Below the pieces are notes generated by a model that saw only the letters and a program-made list of their open reading frames with translations, did not search any database and was not told the origin of the DNA. Positions 16,706-24,701 of a stretch of 64,000 nucleotides of DNA are shown here, one piece after another. Source of the DNA: Pseudomonadota bacterium (GTDB taxonomy: Bacteria; Pseudomonadota; Alphaproteobacteria; Rhodobacterales; Rhodobacteraceae). Where the stretch lies: the NCBI GenBank assembly GCA_021779835.1, contig JAJXZX010000009.1, positions 1-64,000 on the forward strand, given 5' to 3'. The position numbers were made by a program, and so were the translations under genes. Positions within the stretch are counted from its first letter, which is position 1. Every line of letters starts with the position of its first letter.

Positions 16706-16736
16706 TGTGATCACGATTTTAAATCTTGTGATCACA
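16706..16736. promoter_or_regulatory. Paired GTGATCAC palindromes between mch and sdhC
   Basis: Two copies of the self-complementary octamer GTGATCAC lie at 16707-16714 and 16728-16735, 21 bases centre to centre, flanked by T and A so that the whole 31-base block is nearly symmetric around a TTTAAA core. Two helical turns between identical palindromes is the geometry expected for a dimer-of-dimers operator. It lies 150-180 bases upstream of the sdhC start and just beyond the mch stop. Confidence 0.55.
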
Positions 16737-16754
16737 CGTTACCGCCAACACGAC

Positions 16755-17783
16755 TCAGCGCGGCATCAACGCCCAATAGTCGAGGTCTAGCAGAACCTCG
16801 GGCAGATACTTGCCGTCCGCACCCTTCAGCGCAAACGGTGCCGCCCCTTGTTTCACCGCCACCAGCCGCAACCGGATCGCGCCGACGCTCGGCTCCGGCG
16901 TTTCGGCCTTGTCCAACACCTCGGACCACGCCCGCATCGTGTCGCCCGCGAAACAGGGGTTCGCGTGTGCGCCCGCGTTCAGCGCCACGATCATCTGCGC
17001 ATTGGCGAGGCCGTTAAAGCTCAGCGCCCGCGCCATCGAGATCACGTGCCCGCCATAGATCAGCCGCTTGCCATCCGCCCGTTGCGTCGCGTCGAAATGC
17101 ACCTTGGCGGTGTTCTGCCACAACCGGGTGGCCAGCATATGCTCTGCCTCTTCGATGGTCACGCCGTCAACGTGGTCGATCTGCTCGCCCACCGCATAGT
17201 CGCCCCACCGATGCGGTTCGCCCGCTGCCGTAAAATCGTAGTTGCCGAAATGCAGCCCCTCGGGGATCACCAGCGCCTCGGGCGCGACAACGCCGGCCAG
17301 CTTCGGCACCACCGCCTCTGCCGCGGCCGCTTGCCCGCGTTTGCGCACCATTACCCAACGCACATAGTCCAGCACCGCCACGCCATGCTGGTTAACGCCC
17401 GTGGTGCGCACCCAAAGCACACCCGAGGTTCCGCTGGAGTTTTCCTTGAGCCCGATCACCTCGGACGCAGCACTAAGCGTATCCCCCGGATAGACCGGTC
17501 GCAGCCAGCGCCCCTCGGCATAGCCAAGGTTGGCCACCGCGTTCAGCGAAATATCCGGCACGGTCTTGCCAAATACCAGATGGAACGCCGCCAGATCGTC
17601 AATTGGCGATGCGTGCAGCCCACAGCCCCGCGCGAATTCGTCCGAAGAATACAGCGCCCCCCGTGCCGGATACAGCGCGTGATACAAAGCGCGCTCTCCG
17701 CCTGAAACGGTGCGCGGCACGGCATGGGCAATCACCTCGCCCAGCCGGTAATCCTCGAAAAAACGCCCTGCGGTGGTTTTCAT
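16755..17783 (-). CDS. mch: Mesaconyl-CoA hydratase (beta-methylmalyl-CoA dehydratase)
   Basis: MaoC-type hydratase that adds water to mesaconyl-C1-CoA to give beta-methylmalyl-CoA in the ethylmalonyl-CoA pathway. The 342-residue chain holds two hot-dog folds: the first with FFEDYRLGEVIAHAVPRTVSGGE, DEFARGCGLHASPIDD and GDTLSAASEV, the second with GDYAVGEQIDHVDGVTIEEAEH and GGHVISMARALSFNGL. Length and N-terminal motif match characterised Mch. An adjacent GTG at 17786 could also serve as start. It lies in mcl2-nnrU-mch directly upstream of sdh, an order I recall from Rhodobacter sphaeroides. A generic MaoC dehydratase is the alternative. Confidence 0.9.
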   Translation of the reverse strand: MKTTAGRFFEDYRLGEVIAHAVPRTVSGGERALYHALYPARGALYSSDEFARGCGLHASPIDDLAAFHLVFGKTVPDISLNAVANLGYAEGRWLRPVYPGDTLSAASEVIGLKENSSGTSGVLWVRTTGVNQHGVAVLDYVRWVMVRKRGQAAAAEAVVPKLAGVVAPEALVIPEGLHFGNYDFTAAGEPHRWGDYAVGEQIDHVDGVTIEEAEHMLATRLWQNTAKVHFDATQRADGKRLIYGGHVISMARALSFNGLANAQMIVALNAGAHANPCFAGDTMRAWSEVLDKAETPEPSVGAIRLRLVAVKQGAAPFALKGADGKYLPEVLLDLDYWALMPR

Positions 17784-17857
17784 CACGTCTCGCCCCCGTT
17801 GATGTCAGACCGGTCCCCGCAGCGCCGCAATCGCCCTCGTTTAGTGCAGGTAACGGC

Positions 17858-18412
17858 TTATGCGTAAAAGCTTTGGAACGGGTCATAGCCCAGCATTTTG
17901 TGGATCATCATAATCAGACCCATCATCACGACGGCGATCACGACCTCGACCATATCGCGCTTGATCCCGCCAGAGGCAGGCCGCACCCAAGGCCCGGCAC
18001 TGTTAATCACCGCCATCTCGACCAGCGCCCAAATCCCGATGCCGCCGAACAGGATCAGCGAGGGCGGATCGTTCTTCACCGACAAATGCGCCAGCGACCA
18101 CAGCGCGGTGCCCCACAGCATCGGATGGCGGATCTTGGTCCACAGCACACCCTTCGACATGCCTGCGCCAAACACGATCACCGCGATCAGCATCAGCGTG
18201 TTGTTGATATGCCCGTTGCCCGGCAGGGCCACCAGATTACCCGTCTCGGGGAAAGAGCGATAGCCGAGCACCATCAGCACCAAGGCCACGACCAGTGCCG
18301 CCGTCACGGCGATCCGGCCCGCGTCACCCATCGCCGCGCGAGGGCCCGGTGCCAGCCGTTTGAATAAATGCGCCGCAATCCACAGCGCGACCCCGAGGAA
18401 CAGAAATGTCAT
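17858..18412 (-). CDS. NnrU family membrane protein
   Basis: Integral membrane protein of 184 residues with about six hydrophobic segments, matching the NnrU family first described next to denitrification genes and also related to the isoprenoid methyltransferase-like membrane fold. HPMLWGTALWSLAHL near residue 96 is the family's conserved helix. Its activity is not established. The start overlaps the mcl2 stop by four bases (ATGA), so it is coupled to mcl2, and mch follows 74 bases on. The position between two ethylmalonyl-CoA pathway genes is conserved as I remember it from Rhodobacter, but no functional link is known. Confidence 0.82.
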   Translation of the reverse strand: MTFLFLGVALWIAAHLFKRLAPGPRAAMGDAGRIAVTAALVVALVLMVLGYRSFPETGNLVALPGNGHINNTLMLIAVIVFGAGMSKGVLWTKIRHPMLWGTALWSLAHLSVKNDPPSLILFGGIGIWALVEMAVINSAGPWVRPASGGIKRDMVEVVIAVVMMGLIMMIHKMLGYDPFQSFYA

Positions 18413-19284
18413 TCTTCGTCTCCTGCAACAACGGGTTTGATATTTTCAATCGCCTCGGCCTTCGCCAGCATCTGCAACGCCATCAAGACATGCAGGTTTT
18501 CCACGATCTTGCCGTCAACCACGGCAACCCCTTTGCCAGAGCGTTCGGCTTCGTTGAACGCCTCGATATGGCGGCGGGCAAGGTCGATCTCGGCTTCCGA
18601 GGGCGCAAAGGCAGTGTTGGCGATGCCGATCTGGCGCGGGTGAATAACGGTCTTGCCGTCAAAGCCCATGTCGCGCCCCTGCTCGCACTCCACTCGCAGG
18701 CCAGCGTCGTTCTTGAAGGCGTTAAACACCCCATCAAGGCAGATCAGCCCGTAGGCCCGCGCCGCCAAAAGGCACGCCTGCAAGCTGAACAACAGAGGTT
18801 CGCGGTCGGCACGGAAGCGTGTTCCAACATCCTTGGCAAGATCGTTGGTGCCCAGCACCATCCCCGTCAGCCGCGGATGCGCGGCGATGGCGGCGGCATT
18901 CAGAATACCCAGCGGCGATTCCATCATCGCCCACAGCGGCGTATTCGGCACCAGCTCGGCAACCGCGCTGACATCCGCCGGAGAGTTCACCTTCGGGATC
19001 AGGATCGCGTCAACCGGCACCTGTGCCAGCGCCATGGCGTCGTCGCGGCCCCATTGCGTGTCCAGCCCATTGATGCGCGCGATCTTAACGCGATGCGCGA
19101 AATCGCCGGTGGTCAGCACCCGCGTCAGCAAGGCCCGCGCGTTGACCTTCTCTTCGGCGGCAACCGCGTCTTCCAGATCAAAGATGATCCCGTCGGCGGG
19201 CAGGCGCTTGACCTTTTCACAAGCACGCTCCCGCGAGCCGGGGATATAAAGCACCGACCGCAGCGGTCGTCCACGCAGGTCCAT
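18409..19284 (-). CDS. mcl2: CoA ester lyase family, (3S)-malyl-CoA thioesterase (Mcl2) type
   Basis: Member of the CitE/malyl-CoA lyase family, 291 residues. RSVLYIPGSRERACEKV, IIFDLEDAV, the acid residue in AMMESPLGILN and the GKTVIHPRQI segment follow the family's TIM barrel. The N-terminus resembles Mcl2 ((3S)-malyl-CoA thioesterase, which completes the apparent malate synthase reaction in Rhodobacter) rather than Mcl1, whose N-terminus reads RCQLFGPGSRP. AGGAGG lies 5 bases before the ATG at 19284. It heads mcl2-nnrU-mch. Activity as a lyase cannot be excluded from sequence. The 285 bases upstream, to the puuD stop, hold no gene I can support; they should contain this operon's promoter. 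Confidence 0.75.
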   Translation of the reverse strand: MDLRGRPLRSVLYIPGSRERACEKVKRLPADGIIFDLEDAVAAEEKVNARALLTRVLTTGDFAHRVKIARINGLDTQWGRDDAMALAQVPVDAILIPKVNSPADVSAVAELVPNTPLWAMMESPLGILNAAAIAAHPRLTGMVLGTNDLAKDVGTRFRADREPLLFSLQACLLAARAYGLICLDGVFNAFKNDAGLRVECEQGRDMGFDGKTVIHPRQIGIANTAFAPSEAEIDLARRHIEAFNEAERSGKGVAVVDGKIVENLHVLMALQMLAKAEAIENIKPVVAGDEE

Positions 19285-19569
19285 CACGTCCTCCTGACAC
19301 CAAGTGCCGCCGTTTGCCTTACAAAACGGCAAACAGTCCGGGCAGCAAAAGGACAGGTTTCGCCCAGCGCCGCGTTCAAAGGAATGCCGCAAAAGCAAAG
19401 CTGCCGCAAGCGGCGCGCGGGTTGGGGCTGCGATCTTGGCAGATATTTCCAAGGGGTTAACCAGAATAACACATCGCTAAGCAACAATACTGCATCGCAG
19501 CATAGCTTGGCGAAGCGCAGAATGCCCGCGACTCAGCGCCGGTAAACCCGACCAGTCACGCGTCGCGAC

Positions 19570-20808
19570 TCAGGCACCCTGCCCCACCGCCGCGCGATAC
19601 CATGCCACGATCTTGGCCCGCTCTGCCGGCTCGATGAAGCTCAGGTTGGCTGGCGGCATCGCATGGGTCACACCCGCCTGAATGTAAATCCGCTCGGCCT
19701 CATGGGCGATCTCGTTCGGGGTTTCCAGCCGCACTCCCTTCGGTGCCCAATGGATACCGTCATAGGACGGCTCCTTCGCGTGGCACATCGAGCAGCGCCC
19801 GGTGACAATATCGGTCACATCCTGAAATCCCGGCGCCTGCGCAAAGCGCATATCCGCCGGGCTGGGTGTTATGTCGCCGGTCTTGGTGTCGGTGGCAAAC
19901 ATCGGCGCGGTCGAAAGCCAGGCGATCAGCACAAAGATCAGCGCCGTCACCAGCCAGGTCCAGGTCGGGTTGCCCTTCCGTGAATGGCGGGTGTTGAAGT
20001 AGTGGCGGATCGTGACGCCCATCAGGAACACGAGGCTGGCGATGATCCAGTTATACTTGGTCGCAAACGCGAGCGGGTAGTGGTTCGACAGCATCAGGAA
20101 CAACACCGGCAGGGTAAGGTAGTTGTTGTGCGTGCTGCGCTGCTTGGCGATCTTGCCATATTTCGGGTCCGGCTTGCGCCCGGCCTTCAGGTCCGCCACC
20201 ACGATGCGCTGGTTCGGCATGATGATGAAAAACACGTTGGCCGTCATAATCGTCGCGGTAAACGCGCCCAGATGCAGCAGCGCCGCGCGACCGGAAAAGA
20301 CGTGAGTATAGCCCCAGCTCATCGCGACAAGGATGATATAAAGCCCGATCATCAGCCGCGTGTTGTTGTCGCCAAACTTCGACTTGCAGATCAGGTCATA
20401 CATGATCCAGCCAAACACAAGCGAGCCGATAGAGATGCCAATCGCCTGCGGCACCGTCAGCGCCATCACCGAAGGGTCGATCAGAAAGAAGTTCGCGCCG
20501 AAGTAATAGACCAGGATCATCATGGTAAAGCCCGACACCCAGGTCATGTAGCTTTCCCATTTGAACCAGATCAGATGGTCCGGCATCGCCTCGGGCGCCA
20601 CCAGATATTTCTGGATGTGGTAAAACCCGCCGCCATGCACCTGCCACTCTTCGCCATCCGCGCCCGACGCCAGATTGCGGTCGCGGTGCAGGCCAAGGTC
20701 AAGCGCGATGAAATAGAACGATGATCCAATCCACGCGATCGCGGTGATCACATGGGTCCAGCGCACCGCGAATTGCAGCCACTCTCCCAGCACAGCATAG
20801 TCATACAT
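19570..20808 (-). CDS. puuD: Urate hydroxylase PuuD, membrane protein with C-terminal cytochrome c
   Basis: Membrane-bound urate oxidase replacing soluble uricase; converts urate to 5-hydroxyisourate and passes electrons to the respiratory chain. The 412-residue protein has about eight transmembrane helices (first at WTHVITAIAWIGSSFYF) and a C-terminal cytochrome c domain with the heme motif CSMCH near residue 352 and a distal Met (THAMPPANL). ATG at 20808 fits the family start; a 12-codon extension is possible. It is divergent from the LysR gene over 112 bases. With uraH, puuE-uraD, allE and allA it covers most of the urate-to-glyoxylate route. Confidence 0.92.
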   Translation of the reverse strand: MYDYAVLGEWLQFAVRWTHVITAIAWIGSSFYFIALDLGLHRDRNLASGADGEEWQVHGGGFYHIQKYLVAPEAMPDHLIWFKWESYMTWVSGFTMMILVYYFGANFFLIDPSVMALTVPQAIGISIGSLVFGWIMYDLICKSKFGDNNTRLMIGLYIILVAMSWGYTHVFSGRAALLHLGAFTATIMTANVFFIIMPNQRIVVADLKAGRKPDPKYGKIAKQRSTHNNYLTLPVLFLMLSNHYPLAFATKYNWIIASLVFLMGVTIRHYFNTRHSRKGNPTWTWLVTALIFVLIAWLSTAPMFATDTKTGDITPSPADMRFAQAPGFQDVTDIVTGRCSMCHAKEPSYDGIHWAPKGVRLETPNEIAHEAERIYIQAGVTHAMPPANLSFIEPAERAKIVAWYRAAVGQGA

Positions 20809-20901
20809 TGCGTCTCTCCCCGCCCGGTTCAGTGGCTTTTGCAAGACGCTATACCCGCGCGCACCTTTTTGTTAATTCTGTAAATGACTGAGGACTTTCA
20901 A

Positions 20902-20913
20902 ATCAGGCCTGAT
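20902..20913. promoter_or_regulatory. Perfect 12-bp palindrome before the LysR gene
   Basis: ATCAGGCCTGAT ends 7 bases before the LysR-type ATG at 20921 and occupies the place of a ribosome binding site, of which there is no clear example. It is a candidate autoregulatory site in the puuD/LysR divergent region. Confidence 0.35.
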
Positions 20914-20920
20914 AATCGCC

Positions 20921-21850
20921 ATGTCCTATGTGAACAACATCAAGATGTTCGTGCGTGTCTATGAATTAGGCAGCATGAGCGCGGCTGCGCGCGATCAACG
21001 CACCTCGCCCGCCGTCGCTTCGGCGCGAATCTCGGATCTGGAAAAGCACCTTGGCGTGCGGCTCTTCAACCGCACCACGCGCAGCCTGCAACCCACCGAG
21101 AATGGCCGCCTGTTCTACGATGGCGCCCGCAACGTGCTAGAGGCGATAGACGAGGCAGAAGCGGCAGTGACCGACGCCACGCAAAACCCGCGCGGCACGA
21201 TCTTTGTTGCCGCCCCCTTGGGCATCGGTCGCCGCCTGATTGCGCCGCAAGTGCCTGTGTTCAAAGACGAATACCCCCAGATCGACGTGCGCCTGCGCCT
21301 GTCAGACCGCTCGATCGACGTCACCGCTGAGGGGCTGGACGTCGCCTTCCACCTTGGCCTGCTCGATGACAGCAACCTGAAGATCCGCGTCATCGCCGAT
21401 TGCCCGCGCGTGCTTTGCGCCGCGCCCAGCTATATCGCGCGCCGTGGCAATCCCGCGGATGGCGAGGCTTTAGTGCGCGACCACCACGATTGCCTCAACC
21501 TGCGCTTTCCCGGCGCCAAGGAATTCCAGTGGACACTGCAAACCCCCGAGGGCCCGCGCCGGTTTGAAATCAGCGGCCCCTTCGAATCAGATGACGGCGA
21601 TGTGCTGACGGCTTGGGCGCTCGACGGGCGTGGCATCGTGATGAAACCCGCGTTCGAGGTTGCAGACCACCTGCGCGCCGGTCGCCTCGTGCCTGTCGCC
21701 GCCGCCACCCCGCCCTTGCCCACGCAACTGTCGTGCCTCTACCCGCACCGCCGCTTCAAAGACCCCAAGATCCGCCTGTTCGTCGATTTCATGATCGCGC
21801 GCTGCAAGGCGGAGATCGCCGGGGTGCAGGCCTCCAAGATGGCGCTTTAG
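20921..21850 (+). CDS. LysR family transcriptional regulator
   Basis: DNA-binding regulator of 309 residues. The N-terminal winged helix-turn-helix reads GSMSAAARDQRTSPAVASARISDLEKHLGVRLFNRTTR (given here as a continuous helix-turn-helix over residues 17-54, key residues A22, S34, L42, R50), and the periplasmic-binding-like effector domain follows from about residue 90 to 295. It is divergent from puuD and its stop is 4 bases from the convergent uraH stop, so the likely targets are the urate-degradation genes on either side. The effector is not determinable from sequence. Confidence 0.88.
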   Translation: MSYVNNIKMFVRVYELGSMSAAARDQRTSPAVASARISDLEKHLGVRLFNRTTRSLQPTENGRLFYDGARNVLEAIDEAEAAVTDATQNPRGTIFVAAPLGIGRRLIAPQVPVFKDEYPQIDVRLRLSDRSIDVTAEGLDVAFHLGLLDDSNLKIRVIADCPRVLCAAPSYIARRGNPADGEALVRDHHDCLNLRFPGAKEFQWTLQTPEGPRRFEISGPFESDDGDVLTAWALDGRGIVMKPAFEVADHLRAGRLVPVAAATPPLPTQLSCLYPHRRFKDPKIRLFVDFMIARCKAEIAGVQASKMAL

Positions 21851-21854
21851 GCGC

Positions 21855-22214
21855 TCAGCTTCCCCGGTAGGTTGAATAGCTGAACGGAGAGATCAGCAGC
21901 GGCACATGATAGTGGCTGTCGCCCTGCGAGATGCCAAAGCGGATCGGGATCACATCCAGAAACCGCGGCGCTTCTGGTGCGGCGCCGGTCGCGTCAAGGT
22001 AATCGCCCGCGTGAAACACCAGCTCATAGCTGCCGGGGGCGAATTCCTCGGCGGGCAGGATCGGGCTGTCGGTGCGCCCGTCGTGATTGGTCACCATGCT
22101 GCGCAGGTGACGGCGCGTCTCGCCGTGCACCTGGTACAGGTCGATGTGCATCCCCGCCGCAGGCACTCCGCGCGCCGTATCCAGCACATGCGTCGTCAGA
22201 AATCCGCGCGCCAT
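21855..22214 (-). CDS. uraH: 5-Hydroxyisourate hydrolase
   Basis: Transthyretin-like enzyme hydrolysing 5-hydroxyisourate to OHCU, the step after PuuD. The 119-residue protein has the signature N-terminal [14 protein letters not shown] with the active-site His, an internal RPH-equivalent region, and the diagnostic C-terminal [11 protein letters not shown] at 22214 is the family start; a 27-codon extension upstream is not conserved. It is divergent from the puuE-uraD gene over 165 bases and convergent with the LysR gene. Confidence 0.95.
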   Translation of the reverse strand: MARGFLTTHVLDTARGVPAAGMHIDLYQVHGETRRHLRSMVTNHDGRTDSPILPAEEFAPGSYELVFHAGDYLDATGAAPEAPRFLDVIPIRFGISQGDSHYHVPLLISPFSYSTYRGS

Positions 22215-22379
22215 TTCCGAAGCCTCCCAAATCAGCCCAAACTGTCGCCAATTCTGCCCGCTTCCGTGCAAAGATGCGACAGACGATCTCGGCAAAAGGT
22301 CTTTCTTGAATTTATTGAAAACCCCGCGGATTTATTTGTCTTACAAGATAATGAACGACAGCCGCCACCGGGGGGACCG

Positions 22380-23795
22380 ATGAACCGCTATCCGCGCAAT
22401 ATGCTGGGCTATGGCGCCAATGCCCCCGATGCGGCATGGCCGGGGGCCGCGCGCGTCGCCGTCCAATTTGTGCTGAACTACGAAGAAGGCGGCGAGAATT
22501 GCGTGCTGCACGGGGATGCCGCATCGGAGGCCTTCCTCTCTGACATCGCCGGTGCCGCCATGTGGCAGGGCCAGCGCCACTGGAACATGGAATCGATCTA
22601 CGAATACGGTGCCCGCGCCGGTTTCTGGCGCCTGCACCGCCTGTTCACCAGCATGAACATCCCCGTCACCATCTACGGCGTCGCCACCGCGCTTGCGCGC
22701 AACCCCGAACAGGTCGCCGCGATGAAATCCGCAGGCTGGGAAATCGCCAGCCACGGCCTGAAATGGGTCGAACACAAGGACATGTCGGAAGACACCGAGC
22801 GCGCCGCGATTGCTGAGGCGATCCGCCTGCATACCGAGGTGGTGGGTGAACGCCCGCGTGGCTGGTATACCGGGCGCTGCTCTGCCAATACTGTGCGCCT
22901 TGTGGCCGAAGAGGGCGGATTCGCCTATATCTCCGACACTTACGACGACGACCTTCCCTATTGGCTGGAGGTCGGCGCGCGTGACCAGCTTATCATCCCC
23001 TACACGCTGGAAGCCAACGACATGCGCTTTGCCACCGCGCCCGGCTACATTGAGGGGCAGCAGTTCTTCCAATACCTCAAAGACGCCTTCGACACGCTTT
23101 ATGCCGAGGGTGAGGCGGGCGCGGCCAAGATGATGTCGATCGGTCTGCACAACCGCCTGATCGGGCGGCCCGGCAAGATTGTGGGGCTCAAGCGCTTCCT
23201 CGACTATGCGCGGGGCCACGACCACGTCTGGTTCCCGCGTCGCATCGATGTGGCAAATCACTGGGCTGCGCACCATCCCAACAAACGTTTTGAGCGCCCC
23301 AGCCAGATGACGCGCACCCGCTTTGTCGAACGCTTCGGCGGCGTGTTCGAGCATTCCCCGTGGATCGCCGACCTCGCTTGGGGGCTGGAGCTTGGCCCCG
23401 CCCATGACAGCGCCATCGGCGTCCACTCTGCCCTCGCCCGCATCTTCCGCTCTGCACCAGAGGCGCGCCGCCTCTCCGTGCTGACCGCCCACCCCGATCT
23501 TGCAGGAAAACTCGCACAAGCCAAACGCCTGACCGAGGCCTCTACCGCCGAACAAGCAGGCGCGGGCCTTGACGCGCTCACCGACGCCGAGCGCGCAAAT
23601 TTCGAGAAGATGAACGCCGATTACGTCACGCGCTTCGGCTTTCCCTTCGTCATCGCCGTGCGCGACAACACCAAGGCCAGCATCCTCGCTGCCTTTCAGC
23701 GCCGCCTTGGCCACGACCGCCCAACCGAATTTTCCGAGGCCTGCCGTCAGGTCGAACGGATCGCCGAATTGCGCCTCAAGGACATGTTCAAATGA
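22380..23795 (+). CDS. Fused allantoinase PuuE and OHCU decarboxylase UraD
   Basis: Two consecutive steps on one 471-residue chain. Residues 1-300 are a polysaccharide-deacetylase-type allantoinase (PuuE): YPRNMLGYGANAPDAAWPG, the MESIYEYGARAG segment, ASHGLKW with the metal-site His, RPRGWYTGRCS. Residues 310-471 are an OHCU decarboxylase domain: FVERFGGVFEHSPWIA, LTAHPDLAGKLA and the NADYVTRFGFPFVIAV segment. UraD acts before PuuE in the pathway, giving (S)-allantoin and then allantoate. The next gene overlaps its stop (ATGA). The fusion is known in several proteobacteria. No signal peptide is present. Confidence 0.93.
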   Translation: MNRYPRNMLGYGANAPDAAWPGAARVAVQFVLNYEEGGENCVLHGDAASEAFLSDIAGAAMWQGQRHWNMESIYEYGARAGFWRLHRLFTSMNIPVTIYGVATALARNPEQVAAMKSAGWEIASHGLKWVEHKDMSEDTERAAIAEAIRLHTEVVGERPRGWYTGRCSANTVRLVAEEGGFAYISDTYDDDLPYWLEVGARDQLIIPYTLEANDMRFATAPGYIEGQQFFQYLKDAFDTLYAEGEAGAAKMMSIGLHNRLIGRPGKIVGLKRFLDYARGHDHVWFPRRIDVANHWAAHHPNKRFERPSQMTRTRFVERFGGVFEHSPWIADLAWGLELGPAHDSAIGVHSALARIFRSAPEARRLSVLTAHPDLAGKLAQAKRLTEASTAEQAGAGLDALTDAERANFEKMNADYVTRFGFPFVIAVRDNTKASILAAFQRRLGHDRPTEFSEACRQVERIAELRLKDMFK

Positions 23796-24634
23796 CCGCC
23801 TACTACGCCCCGAAAGGCGGCCTGCCGCCACAAACCGCCCTGATGACCGGCCGCGCGGTGTTTACCGACGCCTATGCCTTCCTGCCCAAGGGCGTGTTTT
23901 CCGATATCGTCACCTCTTACCTGCCAGGCTGGACCGACACCCGCCTCTGGCTCATCGCGCGGCCGATGTCGGGCTTTTCCGAAACCTTTTCGCAATATGT
24001 GATGGAGGTCGCGCCCGGCGGCGGCTCCGACACGCCCGACCCTGAAGCGGGCGCGCAGTCCGTGCTGTTCCTTACCGAAGGCACGATCTGGCTGTCGCTT
24101 GATGGCCTTGAGTATGAGCTGACGGCCGGCGGCTACGCCTATATCCCCGCGGGCTGCGCGTGGCGGTTGAAATCGACCGGCCCCACTCCCGCCCGCTTCC
24201 ACTGGGTGCGCAAACTCTACGAACCCGCGCCCGGCATCCCCGCGCCAGACGCCTTCGTCACCTCGGACGCCGAGGTTGCGCCCATCGCGATGCCCGACAC
24301 GCAGGGCCGCTGGGCCACCACCCGCTTCGCTGACCCCAGCGACCTGCGCCACGACATGCACGTCAATATCGTCACCTTCCAACCCGGCGGTCTGATCCCG
24401 TTCGAGGAAACCCATGTGATGGAACACGGCCTCTACGTCCTCGAAGGCAAGGCGGTCTACAAACTCAACCAGGACTGGGTCGAGGTCGAGGCCGGTGATT
24501 TCATGTGGCTGCGCGCCTACTGCCCGCAAGCCTGCTATGCCGCCGGCCCCGGCCCGTTCCGCTATCTGCTTTACAAAGACGTCAACCGCCACGCCCGCCT
24601 GCGCGGCCCCGGCGCGTTCGGGCCTATAAAATGA
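23792..24634 (+). CDS. allE: (S)-Ureidoglycine aminohydrolase (bicupin)
   Basis: Converts (S)-ureidoglycine to (S)-ureidoglycolate plus ammonia. The 280-residue protein is a double cupin: the first barrel includes QYVMEVAPGGGSDTP and LTEGTIWLSLDG, the second HVNIVTFQPGGLIPFEETHVMEHGLYVLEG (continuous cupin metal site, His and Glu residues at roughly 215-230). The conserved HVMEHGLYVL metal-binding motif is intact. It overlaps the puuE-uraD stop by four bases. Databases often name this family bifunctional allantoicase/ureidoglycine aminohydrolase. An allantoate amidohydrolase (AllC), needed to supply ureidoglycine, is not in this window. Confidence 0.88.
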   Translation: MTAYYAPKGGLPPQTALMTGRAVFTDAYAFLPKGVFSDIVTSYLPGWTDTRLWLIARPMSGFSETFSQYVMEVAPGGGSDTPDPEAGAQSVLFLTEGTIWLSLDGLEYELTAGGYAYIPAGCAWRLKSTGPTPARFHWVRKLYEPAPGIPAPDAFVTSDAEVAPIAMPDTQGRWATTRFADPSDLRHDMHVNIVTFQPGGLIPFEETHVMEHGLYVLEGKAVYKLNQDWVEVEAGDFMWLRAYCPQACYAAGPGPFRYLLYKDVNRHARLRGPGAFGPIK

Positions 24635-24650
24635 CCGCCCGCCACAGCGT

Positions 24651-24669
24651 CTTCTTGGCAAAAATACTC
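24651..24669 (+). repeat. Dispersed intergenic element, copy B
   Basis: CTTCTTGGCAAAAATACTC matches the left arm of copy A and the reverse complements of copies C and E. It lies inside an operon, in the 67 bases between allE and allA, without a complementary second arm. Confidence 0.65.
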
Positions 24670-24701
24670 AAAACGGCGATACGCGCCCCCGGAGGTCGCG
24701 C

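Noticed and set aside
18409-19284. Assignment as L-malyl-CoA/beta-methylmalyl-CoA lyase Mcl1
   Set aside because: The N-terminus reads like Mcl2 (RSVLYIPGSR, IIFDLEDAV) and not the Mcl1 signature; location next to nnrU and mch also fits Mcl2.
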